Shown one piece after another: positions 16,099 through 24,169 of a stretch of 29,719 bases of DNA. The notes below the pieces were generated by a model. The model was not told the DNA's origin, did not search any database, and saw only the letters and a list, made by a program, of their open reading frames with translations. The stretch is taken from NCBI GenBank assembly GCA_002388665.1, contig DGMY01000073.1:1-29719 (forward strand), given 5' to 3'. The translations under genes were made by a program, and so were the position numbers. Numbering within the stretch: the stretch's first letter is position 1; each line of letters starts with the position of its first letter. The DNA comes from Opitutia bacterium UBA4506 (GTDB taxonomy: Bacteria > Verrucomicrobiota > Verrucomicrobiia > Opitutales > Puniceicoccaceae).

Positions 16099-16777
16099 TG
16101 GTATTTCGGAATTCTGCTAAAATATCTTACAGAATGAGCGCGTTGGGCACATGTTTCTATATCAGCGGGTGAAATGGGTCGATACTCGGCATCAATAAAT
16201 TCGGTAAGATACTGTAGAGCAGAGAATAAAGGGTGACATGAGTCCGTATTCTGGCGCTTTGCCGTCTCGTTGGTCTGTGTTCGGCTGGAGAGTTCTTGCT
16301 GATTGGGTCGGCTGAAGGGGCTGTTCGCTTCGATGTCTTGTTTACGGTTTTTGTAACAGCTGTAGTACATTGCTCTTTGCCCGGTCCTGGATTGATTGGG
16401 TTTTGTGAGGATTTTTGGGTAAAGGTGCTTGGATTTTGGTTTTGGGACCCTGTTTTTGAGGTATTTTTGAAAAAATCCAGGCTCGCTCGTGAGAGGATTA
16501 GTTGCGACGAGAAATCGATTAGGAAGCAGTAAGCAAGAGGTGCAGAGAAGAATATATGATTCTTGGCATTGAGGTTTTCGAGGGGCTCGGGGGTAGGAGG
16601 TTTTGGCTTTTGGGAAAGAAGCGGTGATTCTGGCAGGGTACCTGCTTTGGGGGTTGCGCTGCTTGGGCAGTGGACAAAAATATCGAAAACCGCCTTGACT
16701 CTTGATCATTTCTGTAATGGATCTGTTTAAGACAGCAAAGAATCTGTAACATAACAAGCAAAGGAAAACCGCGAACC

Positions 16778-17539
16778 ATGAATACCAACACCAATTCAAC
16801 TACCACCCGCCGGCTGGGGCTCACCGCTTTTGCCGTTTTTTCATCTTTTGGAGCGCTCGCGAATAGTGCCTCTGCCTCTACAGTTGTCGCCGAGTATGAG
16901 TTCACCGGTGGCAGCGCGGCTTCAAGCGCTACCGATCCTTCTGCTACAGGCGAGAATTACATTGCGACGGTCGCTCCCAATACTGCGACCTATTCGGGGA
17001 TCAGTGTTTCTTCCAGTAACGCCTATTTCTTCTCATTTGAGACGACTGATCACCTTACGGACGCAATTGCCAGCAATGATTATCATTCCTTCACGCTCGA
17101 TGTTGAGTCGACTGGGGCAACGGTCAGCCTGGAATCGCTCGATTTCGCTCAGGAGTTCTGGAACACTCACACAACCTTGGATTTTAGCGTGTCCGTCTTC
17201 ATCGGAACGACTGATGCCTATTTCGATTCAATCACTGCCAGTGATTCCATCGTTAATTATACGATCAATGGTTCTGACTACGCGAACGGTGACAACGCAT
17301 TAGAGAATCGAAGTGTGGACTTGTCGGTCATTACCGATCTCCAAAACCTCACTTCCGATGCAGAGATCCGTTTCTACTTCTATGACAATTCTTCTGCTAC
17401 GGACCGGACTCACCGTCTCGACAACATCGTTCTCTCGGCTAGCTCGGTAATCCCTGAACCTTCCTCGGCTGCGGTGATCTTCGCCTTTGTCGCCCTAGGT
17501 TCGGCTGTCTTCCTGAAGCGCGGCAAAAGAAACGCCTAA
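16778..17539 (+). CDS. PEP-CTERM sorting domain protein
   Basis: This 253-residue secreted protein has a signal peptide at about residues 1-34 (hydrophobic GLTAFAVFSSFGALA, then S-A-S-A-S). A Ser/Thr/Ala/Asp-rich beta-type middle resembles other verrucomicrobial PEP-CTERM proteins. The tail is a textbook PEP-CTERM sorting signal: I-P-E-P near residue 226, a hydrophobic stretch, and a basic K-R-G-K-R end. An exosortase, not in this window, would cleave it and anchor or release the protein at the surface. AAGGAA at 16761-16766 lies 11 nt before the ATG and can serve as ribosome binding site. It is divergent from the glycan cluster across 730 bp. The function of the mature protein is unknown. 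Confidence 0.9.
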   Translation: MNTNTNSTTTRRLGLTAFAVFSSFGALANSASASTVVAEYEFTGGSAASSATDPSATGENYIATVAPNTATYSGISVSSSNAYFFSFETTDHLTDAIASNDYHSFTLDVESTGATVSLESLDFAQEFWNTHTTLDFSVSVFIGTTDAYFDSITASDSIVNYTINGSDYANGDNALENRSVDLSVITDLQNLTSDAEIRFYFYDNSSATDRTHRLDNIVLSASSVIPEPSSAAVIFAFVALGSAVFLKRGKRNA

Positions 17540-17595
17540 GGTTGATTCGTGAGGCGTAGGCAATACCTTGCTTGGATGTGCCTCTTGTTTTTTCG

Positions 17596-17656
17596 CACAG
17601 AGCCGGTGCACGCTTTGATTTCCTCCAGGGAATCGAAGTAGCACCCGGCTCGTGTG
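17596..17656 (+). other. Long imperfect hairpin between PEP-CTERM and pseudopilin genes
   Basis: Stem segments from outside in are CACA with TGTG, GAGCCGG with CCGGCTC, TGC with GCA, and an 11-bp arm CTTTGATTTCC with GGGAATCGAAG (two G-U pairs). The loop is TCCA. That is about 25 paired bases with two single-base bulges and one small internal loop. No T tract follows, so it is not a standard terminator. It could be an RNA-processing site, a regulatory leader for the downstream gene or a dispersed palindromic repeat. Confidence 0.7.
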
Positions 17657-17693
17657 AGAATCAGTTGTAATAATTTTAAGGGAAGAGACCGGG

Positions 17694-18404
17694 ATGAAGT
17701 CATTTGAGAGCAGTAGACAAAGGCGGGCGAGCGAGGGAAACGCAGGCACAGTTAACGCCTTCACGTTGACTGAACTTTTGGTGACGATTTCCATCATGGG
17801 AATTCTCGCCGCCATTCTCATCCCAGCCATCTCGGGAATGAAAGAACGGGGGCTGCGCGTTGCCTGCGCGTCGAATATTCGGGCGCTGGTCACGGCCACT
17901 CTTCAGGAGGCCGCATTTCAGGGTGGTGAATACCCGGACCTGCACCATTCCGGCCTCAACTATCCCTATTGGTTCGATGCAGACAATGTAGACTCATTCA
18001 AGCTCGCACAGGGTCTGGATGAAGACACGTTCTATTCTCCTTCCAATGAGGAATGGAATGCGGAAACTTTCTGGGATTACTCCTCTGGAGCCCGGGTCGG
18101 AGGGTTTCTTTACTTGGCCAACGATAATAACTGGGCTGCCAGTGCAGTCATTCATGGCGATTCGAACGACGGGACCCTTCCACTTTTCGCAAAACGCGTA
18201 GTCGACGAGTCTGTGTATCAACATCTTTGGGTGGATCTCACGCGAGAACTCAGTTCCGGCTGGGGCGCAGGTGTGAATCACCAGGAGTCCGGCGAACCCA
18301 CTGGTTTCCACGCAGGCTTTCGGGACGGTCATGTCGAGTGGGTGCCTTGGGACGAATCCGAGGACCGGTCCGTCCAGGTCGGTGGCGTCAGAATGTGGTT
18401 CTGA
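17694..18404 (+). CDS. Type II secretion-type pseudopilin-like protein
   Basis: This 236-residue protein has a prepilin-like N terminus: a 22-residue basic leader, then F23-T-L-T-E27 followed by the hydrophobic helix LLVTISIMGILAAILIPA. Glu at +5 of the mature protein is conserved, but the cleavage-site residue is Ala22 rather than the usual Gly. The C-terminal part ends with F-R-D-G-H-V-E-W, the type of motif seen in the large DUF1559/H-X9-DG pseudopilin families of Planctomycetes and Verrucomicrobia. It would be exported, processed by a prepilin peptidase encoded elsewhere and held at the membrane. GGGAAGAG just upstream can act as ribosome binding site. It follows the PEP-CTERM gene after a long hairpin and converges with a LacI-family gene. 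Its function is unknown. Confidence 0.88.
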   Translation: MKSFESSRQRRASEGNAGTVNAFTLTELLVTISIMGILAAILIPAISGMKERGLRVACASNIRALVTATLQEAAFQGGEYPDLHHSGLNYPYWFDADNVDSFKLAQGLDEDTFYSPSNEEWNAETFWDYSSGARVGGFLYLANDNNWAASAVIHGDSNDGTLPLFAKRVVDESVYQHLWVDLTRELSSGWGAGVNHQESGEPTGFHAGFRDGHVEWVPWDESEDRSVQVGGVRMWF

Positions 18405-18507
18405 TCGGTTTTCCGAAGTTGGCTTCGATAGGAAGATAGGCCTCTGCGTTTCGGATTCTCGATTTCCGGAATACTGATCCCCTTGGTTCAATCCGGATGA
18501 GATCGGT

Positions 18508-19533
18508 TCACTTCGGTGCTTCCGAACATCTGAGAGTCGTACCTGAGAAAAACGGGCTCTCGACTTGGACCGCTTGCACTACCGCGGGAATTCCCCGCTC
18601 ATTTCGGTAGAGCTGTGCGGTGACCAAATCGATTCCGACCGCTCCCACGGTTTCCGGTTTGAAATCAATGCGCGCCTCCTCTCCAACCGCCGAATGCTCA
18701 ATCGCAACGTATCCGACATCCTTCGGCACCTGTCCCAACACACGAATGACCGGGGCTTTGAACTGTCGATCGCTCGAAAGCACCACGTCCGGCTGCACGT
18801 GATGAAGCCATGCCTCTATCTGGTCGAGTTCTGAGGGAATGTCGTCGTAGAGATAGATCAGAGGATGGGGCAACTCCCATAATTGCCGGGACAGATACTC
18901 AAAAATCGCTGCGCGCTGAGATAACTGGTTGCGCTCGGATTTTCGCTTTAAAAGCATGGCGGGGCGGCGGTATCCCATACACTTGAGTGCGTCTAGCATC
19001 TTAATCGTGTCCTGAAAGATGGCACTCGCCGCGTGATGTACGCGTGGATGGGCAAGTTGGTGGCCGAGGGCTGCTACTGCAAAGTGTTCCCAATCGAGTT
19101 GGATTGAAAAATTTGGTTTCGGGGGTGGGGCAATTAAGATCCCGTGGATCCCTCGACTTCGTAAGATTCGTTGCAATCTCGATTCGTTCAAATCGGCATC
19201 CGCGAGGCAGAACTCCTCGAGCGAGAATCCACAAGCCTCAGCCCGTTCCAAAGCACCTCGATAGAAGAGCTGTCGAATGTGCGAACTGGAACTCCTGAGG
19301 TGGTGGCACGTCGTAATGTAGGCCAACGTGGTGACTCCTGACCGTTCCCGCTTGTTTCGGTCGGCCGTGAGCGCCGCGACCAAGGGATTTGGCCGATAAC
19401 CCATCTGGTCGGCCATTGCCTTGACGCGCGCCCGGGTCGCTTTGGAGATCGAGGGATGGTTCCGCAGCGCGAGAGAGACGGCGTTCGCAGACAGGCCCAA
19501 TTTTTCGGCTAGTGCACGTTGGGTCACCTTCAT
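18508..19533 (-). CDS. LacI/GalR-family transcriptional regulator
   Basis: This 341-residue repressor has a classical N-terminal helix-turn-helix at residues 1-50 (TQRALAEKLGLSANAVSLALRNHPSISKATRARV, then MGYRPNP). A sugar-binding periplasmic-binding-protein-like domain follows to the end (TLAYITTCHHL, GIHGILIAPPP, DVVLSSDRQF, VGYVAIEHS). It is divergent from a PEP-CTERM gene, with 105 bp between their starts, and may control that gene or itself. It converges with the pseudopilin-like gene. Its ligand cannot be inferred. Confidence 0.92.
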   Translation of the reverse strand: MKVTQRALAEKLGLSANAVSLALRNHPSISKATRARVKAMADQMGYRPNPLVAALTADRNKRERSGVTTLAYITTCHHLRSSSSHIRQLFYRGALERAEACGFSLEEFCLADADLNESRLQRILRSRGIHGILIAPPPKPNFSIQLDWEHFAVAALGHQLAHPRVHHAASAIFQDTIKMLDALKCMGYRRPAMLLKRKSERNQLSQRAAIFEYLSRQLWELPHPLIYLYDDIPSELDQIEAWLHHVQPDVVLSSDRQFKAPVIRVLGQVPKDVGYVAIEHSAVGEEARIDFKPETVGAVGIDLVTAQLYRNERGIPAVVQAVQVESPFFSGTTLRCSEAPK

Positions 19534-19560
19534 TACTTTACAATAAAAGCAAAATATCTT

Positions 19561-19588
19561 TTGTCCTGTCGATTCTATCTTCTAGATT
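19561..19588 (+). promoter_or_regulatory. Possible sigma-70 promoter for the second PEP-CTERM gene
   Basis: TTGTCC (19561-19566), 16 bp, then TAGATT (19583-19588, four of six bases match TATAAT). The predicted start would leave a leader of about 45 bases before the ATG at 19639. This is a weak, consensus-based suggestion in the only gene-free DNA between the divergent LacI and PEP-CTERM genes. Confidence 0.3.
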
Positions 19589-19638
19589 TAGAGGCAACCC
19601 TCAGCCTCAACCTCAATCCCGGTAAATAGTAAATCGTC

Positions 19639-20343
19639 ATGAAGATTCTGCCTTCTCTTCTTTTGTTTAGCATCAGCGTGCAGCTCAGCGCTCAAACCAT
19701 CTTGATCGACTTCGGCAAGGACACGCAGCAAACCTCCGGCGAATGGAACAACTTTGCCGAAGATACCAACTACCGCTTCCCCAATTCCAACCCTTCGCCA
19801 GTACTTATGTTGGATGACATGATTGATTCAACCGGCGCGGAAACCTTGGTCGATTTGTACTACGTCACTAAATCGAGTGAGAGCGCATCCGCGGGTATTG
19901 GAGGAGCCGACTTCGATGTCGCCACGACGATCGGGCAGCCAAGGTCGGCCACTCGGGACACGATGTTTATCAATCGCGGGTCTCAGGCAGCATCAGCAAC
20001 TTTTGAACTCCGCGGCCTGGACGCAAACGGGCTGTACGACCTGACGTTTTACGCGGGTATCGCCGCAGAGCGGAATGCTACTGATTGGACCGTCGACGGA
20101 ATGACGGTCAGTCTAAACCCGGAGAACAACACCACTCAAACTGTGACCATTACCGGGGCACAAGCGGATGCTTCTGGCGTGCTCTCGATTCTCTGGGCCG
20201 GTAACACCGGCACATCCTCGAATACTTCAGCGCATTGGAACAGCCTTCAGATCGTGGCCGTTCCCGAGCCTTCCGCCACTGGATTGTTCGCCACTCTCGC
20301 AGCCGCTTCAGCCGTTGTTCTGCTGCGTCGTCGCCGCGCGTAG
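19639..20343 (+). CDS. PEP-CTERM sorting domain protein (galactose-binding-like fold)
   Basis: This 234-residue secreted protein has a short signal peptide, residues 1-18 (ILPSLLLFSISVQLSA, then Q). The mature part starts T-I-L-I-D-F-G-K-D and continues with a W-N-N segment, a pattern I associate with galactose-binding-like beta-sandwich PEP-CTERM proteins in Verrucomicrobia. The C terminus is V-P-E-P-S, a hydrophobic helix and R-R-R-R-A, the PEP-CTERM signal recognised by an exosortase encoded elsewhere. The gene is divergent from a LacI-family regulator and converges with the histidine kinase gene 59 bp away. Its function is unknown; surface carbohydrate binding is only a possibility. Confidence 0.9.
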   Translation: MKILPSLLLFSISVQLSAQTILIDFGKDTQQTSGEWNNFAEDTNYRFPNSNPSPVLMLDDMIDSTGAETLVDLYYVTKSSESASAGIGGADFDVATTIGQPRSATRDTMFINRGSQAASATFELRGLDANGLYDLTFYAGIAAERNATDWTVDGMTVSLNPENNTTQTVTITGAQADASGVLSILWAGNTGTSSNTSAHWNSLQIVAVPEPSATGLFATLAAASAVVLLRRRRA

Positions 20344-20402
20344 TATCTTGATCAATCGAAAAGATGCTGCGGGTCGCCCCGTGGAACCTGTTCGAAGCCC
20401 AA

Positions 20403-22274
20403 TTATTCTTTAAGACAATACCTCTTCAAGAGATCGTACAATCTTTGCATCCTGAGAGGTTTGATGAGAAAATCGTCCATCCCCGGGTATTCATTGGCAA
20501 AATCAACTTTATTGATGACGTTTGCCGTGAACGCGATGATTGGCAGTTCAGCGGCAGCGCGCTGGAGGGGATTGGCGTCTTCAGCTAATTTCCATTCCCG
20601 AATGATCTTTGTGGCCTGTTTCCCATCCATCACCGGCATGTTGCTGTCCATGAGGATGAGCTGGATGTCGCGGGATGATTTTAGCACGTCCAGAGCCTCC
20701 TTTCCATTGGTCGCCGTGGTATAGGTGCAACCCAACTTATCTAACTGCTTGCGAATGATCTTCCGATTGAATCCGTTGTCCTCAATGACAAGAACGTGGA
20801 GTCCGAGCGGGTCAAAACTACTGATCGTGGGCTCCGGTGGGAGTTGCTGGGAATCGACGACGGGAAATGTGAGCTCGAATTCAAACCTGGCCCCCTTGCC
20901 GAGCTCACTCTCTACATGGAGTTGACCTCCCATCATGGCGACGAGTCGGGAGCTGATGGCAAGCCCGAGGCCGGTTCCTCCATATTGGCGAGTTGTTGAA
21001 CTGTCAGCCTGGGTGAACCGGTCAAAAATCAATTGGATGGTTGGGGCATCCATCCCAATCCCGGTATCTGTGACTCTAAAATATAGATGCGCAGCGCCTT
21101 TCTCGATCTTCCGCACTTGAATGAACGCGGTAACTTCTCCGCTCGGTGGGGTGAACTTGATGGCGTTACTCAGGAGATTGAGAAAAATCTGCTTGAGCCG
21201 GAAGCTGTCCCCCAAGAGCGTTAGGGGAGGTGATTCTGTGCGTTCAAATTGGATCTCGATGCCGTTCTTCGCCGCGCTGGAAGCCACTGTCGCAATGCTC
21301 TCCTCCATGATTTGATTCGGGCTGAAGTGGTAAGCAGCCAGCTGGAGTTGCTGTGCTTCGATTTTTGAAAAATCGAGGATGTCGTTGATCAGGCTCAGCA
21401 GCAAATCGCCCGATTCAGAGATGATATTCAGTTCGTTCTGCGCGTTCTCAGAGAGCTGCTCCGTTTGCTCCTTGAGGAGCTCTGTCTGTGCGATGATCCC
21501 GTGCAGGGGAGTTCGGATCTCATGGCTCATGGTGGCGAGAAATTCTCCTTTTGCCAGTGTCGCCTTATTCGCAGCTTTGGTCGCCTCTTCGAGCTCTTTC
21601 GTTCTCTCCCGCACCCGGTCTTCCAAGTCTGCGTTCATGGATTTGATGGATTGAAGCATCTGCTCGCTTCGTTTCGTGACAGCTTCCAGCATTTGTATGA
21701 GGAGAACACCAATCGCGAATATGAAGCTGAGAGCCAGGAGTCCGTCCCGGGCAACGGTATCGGCTGCGAAGCGCATGGTGCCCTGAATTGGATCGGTAGC
21801 CAGGGCCTTGAAGTAGAGGATGCCGTTTCCCAAGGCGATCATCAGAAAGCAGGCGATCGCGGTTCGTTTACTCGAGAAGATCAGGGAGAGGATCAGGAGA
21901 AAGGTATCAAAAATCAGAAGCTGAAAGGCACTCCCGAGGGGTTGTTGAAAGTAGTTGGCTGGAACGATGGCAATAATCAGATGGACTGGGATGACCAGCC
22001 CGAGTGCCAGATATGAGCCCGCCGCTTCGAGGTGCCCTTTGAGCGCTTTTCGCAAAGAGGCGGCGATTGCGGCAGCGATAAATAGATTGAGGCAGATCCG
22101 AATCGGAAGAGCGGGGGGCTGAGTCCAGATAAACCGAAGCAAATTGACCAGTACGAGAGCAATCAAGAGGGCGTTGAGGCCCGTTAGGAGGCGCGCCTTG
22201 AGACGGATGAACTGATTCTGATCCTTATAGGCAGAATCAAGTCGTTCCAGGTAGGTACCTATAGGTCGCAGCAT
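20403..22274 (-). CDS. Membrane-bound hybrid sensor histidine kinase
   Basis: This 623-residue protein has about six hydrophobic helices in residues 28-195 and no large extracellular loop. A coiled-coil linker at about 205-240 follows. The HisKA dimerisation domain carries the phospho-acceptor H251 in M-S-H-E-I-R-T-P-L-H-G. The ATPase domain has N370 (N box), D403-T-G-I-G (G1) and GGTGLGLAI at 432-440. A receiver domain at about 492-618 has acidic E498/D499, phospho-acceptor D543, T583 and K605. All catalytic residues are present. No DNA-binding output domain is fused and no partner response regulator is adjacent, so phosphate must pass to a distant phosphotransfer protein. Sensing probably occurs in or through the membrane. 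The gene appears to be transcribed alone. Confidence 0.95.
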   Translation of the reverse strand: MLRPIGTYLERLDSAYKDQNQFIRLKARLLTGLNALLIALVLVNLLRFIWTQPPALPIRICLNLFIAAAIAASLRKALKGHLEAAGSYLALGLVIPVHLIIAIVPANYFQQPLGSAFQLLIFDTFLLILSLIFSSKRTAIACFLMIALGNGILYFKALATDPIQGTMRFAADTVARDGLLALSFIFAIGVLLIQMLEAVTKRSEQMLQSIKSMNADLEDRVRERTKELEEATKAANKATLAKGEFLATMSHEIRTPLHGIIAQTELLKEQTEQLSENAQNELNIISESGDLLLSLINDILDFSKIEAQQLQLAAYHFSPNQIMEESIATVASSAAKNGIEIQFERTESPPLTLLGDSFRLKQIFLNLLSNAIKFTPPSGEVTAFIQVRKIEKGAAHLYFRVTDTGIGMDAPTIQLIFDRFTQADSSTTRQYGGTGLGLAISSRLVAMMGGQLHVESELGKGARFEFELTFPVVDSQQLPPEPTISSFDPLGLHVLVIEDNGFNRKIIRKQLDKLGCTYTTATNGKEALDVLKSSRDIQLILMDSNMPVMDGKQATKIIREWKLAEDANPLQRAAAELPIIAFTANVINKVDFANEYPGMDDFLIKPLRMQRLYDLLKRYCLKE

Positions 22275-22744
22275 GGGGTCATTTGGAGAGTCAGAAAGTC
22301 AAAGAGTGGCTAATTTCGCCATCTTTATCAACTGAAACCTCGACGCAGTATTGCGCGAAAAACGGATCTCGATCCGAATCAATGCTAGTATTCCCAGTTG
22401 GCCTACAAAGATCTTCAGCATCTGTAGAATCCGTCCAACTGAAGCAGAGCAACTACGTCGATCTTCCCTGATTTTTCTATCCTAGGTCTACGAGTCTCGA
22501 GCGGACGGGGCGCGAGATTCGATTTTTCGGGCTCATTCTACAAAATTGCTCATTTGGAGGGCGAGTTGCCTTATTGAGGGTTTCGAGAGACAGAAACCGT
22601 CCAACGCCTACAGTACCGCGAATCATACCGCACGGGTTACACGTACTCTACATGTCTATGGATCGAGAGGGGGAATCTAAGTCCGCTACGTTTTTGTATG
22701 TCTCAACATCGATATGACTAAAGAGCTAATCTGAAATCACATTT
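22275..22744. other. Gene-free interval between kinase and VOC genes
   Basis: No coding frame or RNA gene is recognised in these 470 bases. A short palindrome, CGGATC (22363-22368) and GATCCG (22371-22376), is visible. No convincing terminator was found for the minus-strand VOC gene that ends at 22745, nor a clear promoter for the kinase gene starting at 22274. Confidence 0.5.
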
Positions 22745-23173
22745 CTAGCTCGTTCTCTGAGCTCCATTGTCCTCGGGACCGACCCAGAAATGAGGGTTGT
22801 GCGCGACTTCCCAAAGATGTCCATCCGGGTCTGCGAAATATCCGTTGTATCCACCCCAGAATGTCTTTTGTCCCTTCTTGGTAATCACACCTCCGGCGAT
22901 TCTAGCTTGCTCTAAAATGTCGTCTACTTCTGCTTCCGATGTCACATTGTGAGCGAGCGCAACTCCGCTGAACCCACTGCCATCGGGCGATATCTGAGCG
23001 TCTGCGGCGAGAGCTTCACGCCCGTATAGCCCGAGCCATGTTCCATTCAGGGTAAAGAATGCGACTTCCGGTGGCGATTCCATCTTGGGAAAACCGAGCC
23101 CTTTTTGATAGAAGTCAATCGCTCTCGGAAGGTCTCGGACTCCGAGGGTAACCATGCTGATTCTTGGGTTCAT
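22745..23173 (-). CDS. VOC family (glyoxalase/bleomycin-resistance-like) protein
   Basis: This 142-residue protein has the paired beta-alpha-beta-beta-beta units of the vicinal oxygen chelate fold. It starts ISMVTLGVRDLPRAIDFYQKGLGF and ends near Y-F-A-D-P-D-G-H-L-W-E-V-A-H-N-P. The C-terminal glutamate metal ligand (in L-W-E-V) is present. The usual N-terminal His of glyoxalase I is not evident, so the activity need not be lactoylglutathione lyase. Its start overlaps the stop of the ECF41-type sigma factor gene by 4 bp (ATGA), which implies translational coupling. It is the third gene of the AhpD-like, sigma, VOC operon. Confidence 0.9.
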   Translation of the reverse strand: MNPRISMVTLGVRDLPRAIDFYQKGLGFPKMESPPEVAFFTLNGTWLGLYGREALAADAQISPDGSGFSGVALAHNVTSEAEVDDILEQARIAGGVITKKGQKTFWGGYNGYFADPDGHLWEVAHNPHFWVGPEDNGAQRTS

Positions 23174-24096
23174 ATTTGAATGTCCAGGATCGATCTCTGG
23201 CTCTTTGGTGTTGGCTCTAGTTGGGCGATTAATGGGAATAGCTTCTCTGGATTTCGCTGTTGGAAGATGGATTGGATTCGCCCTTCGACAATTGCAATGC
23301 TGACGGTGGTGTCGAGTTCGCCATTCAAGTAAAGCAACGCACCAGGGTGTCCGTTGAGCGATCGGAACCGCGGTTCCTTTTGGAGGCCAAGCTTCCGTTG
23401 TCTTCGCTCGAGCCCGAGAATAACGCGGGATACAATCTTTGGCGTTCGTAGAACCCTTCGGACCGCTGGGACCATGCCGCCGCCATCAGAATAGAGTGCG
23501 ACGTCTTCTGCCAGTAGCGAAGTGAGAGTGGTATCGTCCCCTCGTCGTATCGCATGGAGAAACGCTTCGAGTAAGCGTTGATGTGTTGTCGGACTGGTCT
23601 CAAAACGAGTTCGTTCGGTTTGAATGGCGGTACGGGCGCGGGACGCCAGTTTGCGGCATGCGGGAATGGATTTCTCAAGAGTCGATGCGATGTGTTCGAA
23701 ACTATAGCCAAATATGTCGTGTAGTAGAAACGCGGCCCGCTCGGCTGGGTTGAGTCTTTCGAGTGCCAGCAGGATCCCAAAGTGAATGGAGTCGTCCTGC
23801 TCGACGGCTGTTGCAGAATCGATCTGCTCGCTAAGGATGGGCGCAGGTAACCAGGGGCCGACATATTTTTCTCGTTGTCGCCGTGCACTCTTTAGCAGGT
23901 CGAGGCTGAGTCGAGTCGCTACTGTATTGAGCCAAGCGAGGGGTTCTTGGATACTCGACTGCTCGTGCGAATTCAAGCGATGCCAACGAAGTAACGCTTC
24001 CTGGGCGATGTCTTCGGCGTCGGCCCATGACCCAAGCATACGGTAGGAGATACTCTCTAAGGCACGTCGATTGGTTTCATCGAATTCTGAATGCAT
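23170..24096 (-). CDS. ECF41-group RNA polymerase sigma factor with fused SnoaL-like domain
   Basis: This 308-residue sigma factor contains region 2 (about 10-75, with AEDIAQEALLRWHR) and region 4 (about 105-160, with LNPAERAAFLLHDIFGYSFEHIA). A C-terminal SnoaL/NTF2-like extension of about 130 residues follows. The ECF41 hallmarks are all visible: Y-V-G-P-W-L-P-A-P (78-86), D-G-G-G (204-207) and N-P-E-K-L (282-286). In this group the C-terminal domain replaces an anti-sigma factor and controls activity. The gene follows an AhpD/carboxymuconolactone-decarboxylase-like gene by 73 bp, the standard ECF41 partner, and overlaps the VOC gene. A promoter matching the ECF41 type lies before the AhpD-like gene, so the sigma factor probably drives its own operon. 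Confidence 0.93.
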   Translation of the reverse strand: MHSEFDETNRRALESISYRMLGSWADAEDIAQEALLRWHRLNSHEQSSIQEPLAWLNTVATRLSLDLLKSARRQREKYVGPWLPAPILSEQIDSATAVEQDDSIHFGILLALERLNPAERAAFLLHDIFGYSFEHIASTLEKSIPACRKLASRARTAIQTERTRFETSPTTHQRLLEAFLHAIRRGDDTTLTSLLAEDVALYSDGGGMVPAVRRVLRTPKIVSRVILGLERRQRKLGLQKEPRFRSLNGHPGALLYLNGELDTTVSIAIVEGRIQSIFQQRNPEKLFPLIAQLEPTPKSQRSILDIQI

Positions 24097-24169
24097 GGGG
24101 GAGATATTGGCGGGAACTGAACGATCAAACTGTTGGCCATGAGATCGATCCGTTCCGTCGTTCTTGATT

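Larger units (their letters stand above)
16046..16777. other. Long gene-poor intergenic region with skewed composition
   Basis: This is about 730 bp between two divergent genes. The plus strand is rich in G and T and poor in C over 16280-16660, unlike the neighbouring genes. Open frames here on the minus strand (16095-16799 and 16519-16905) give K/P/R/S-rich, low-complexity translations without recognisable domains, so I do not call them genes. The region holds the operon promoter, repeated TCTGT motifs at both ends and two inverted copies of an ATTC-N-GTAAGATA block (minus-strand copy 16111-16135, plus-strand copy 16197-16225). Confidence 0.5.

Noticed and set aside
16695..16730. TTGACT as a -35 for the first PEP-CTERM gene
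   Set aside because: No acceptable -10 lies 16-18 bp downstream, so I did not call a promoter here.
16095..16799. Minus-strand frame of 234 codons
   Set aside because: The translation is low-complexity and K/P/R/S-rich, overlaps the PEP-CTERM start and lacks any domain; skewed composition explains the absence of stops.
22283..22471. Plus-strand frame of 62 codons in the gene-free interval
   Set aside because: It is short, serine-rich, without a domain or ribosome binding site.
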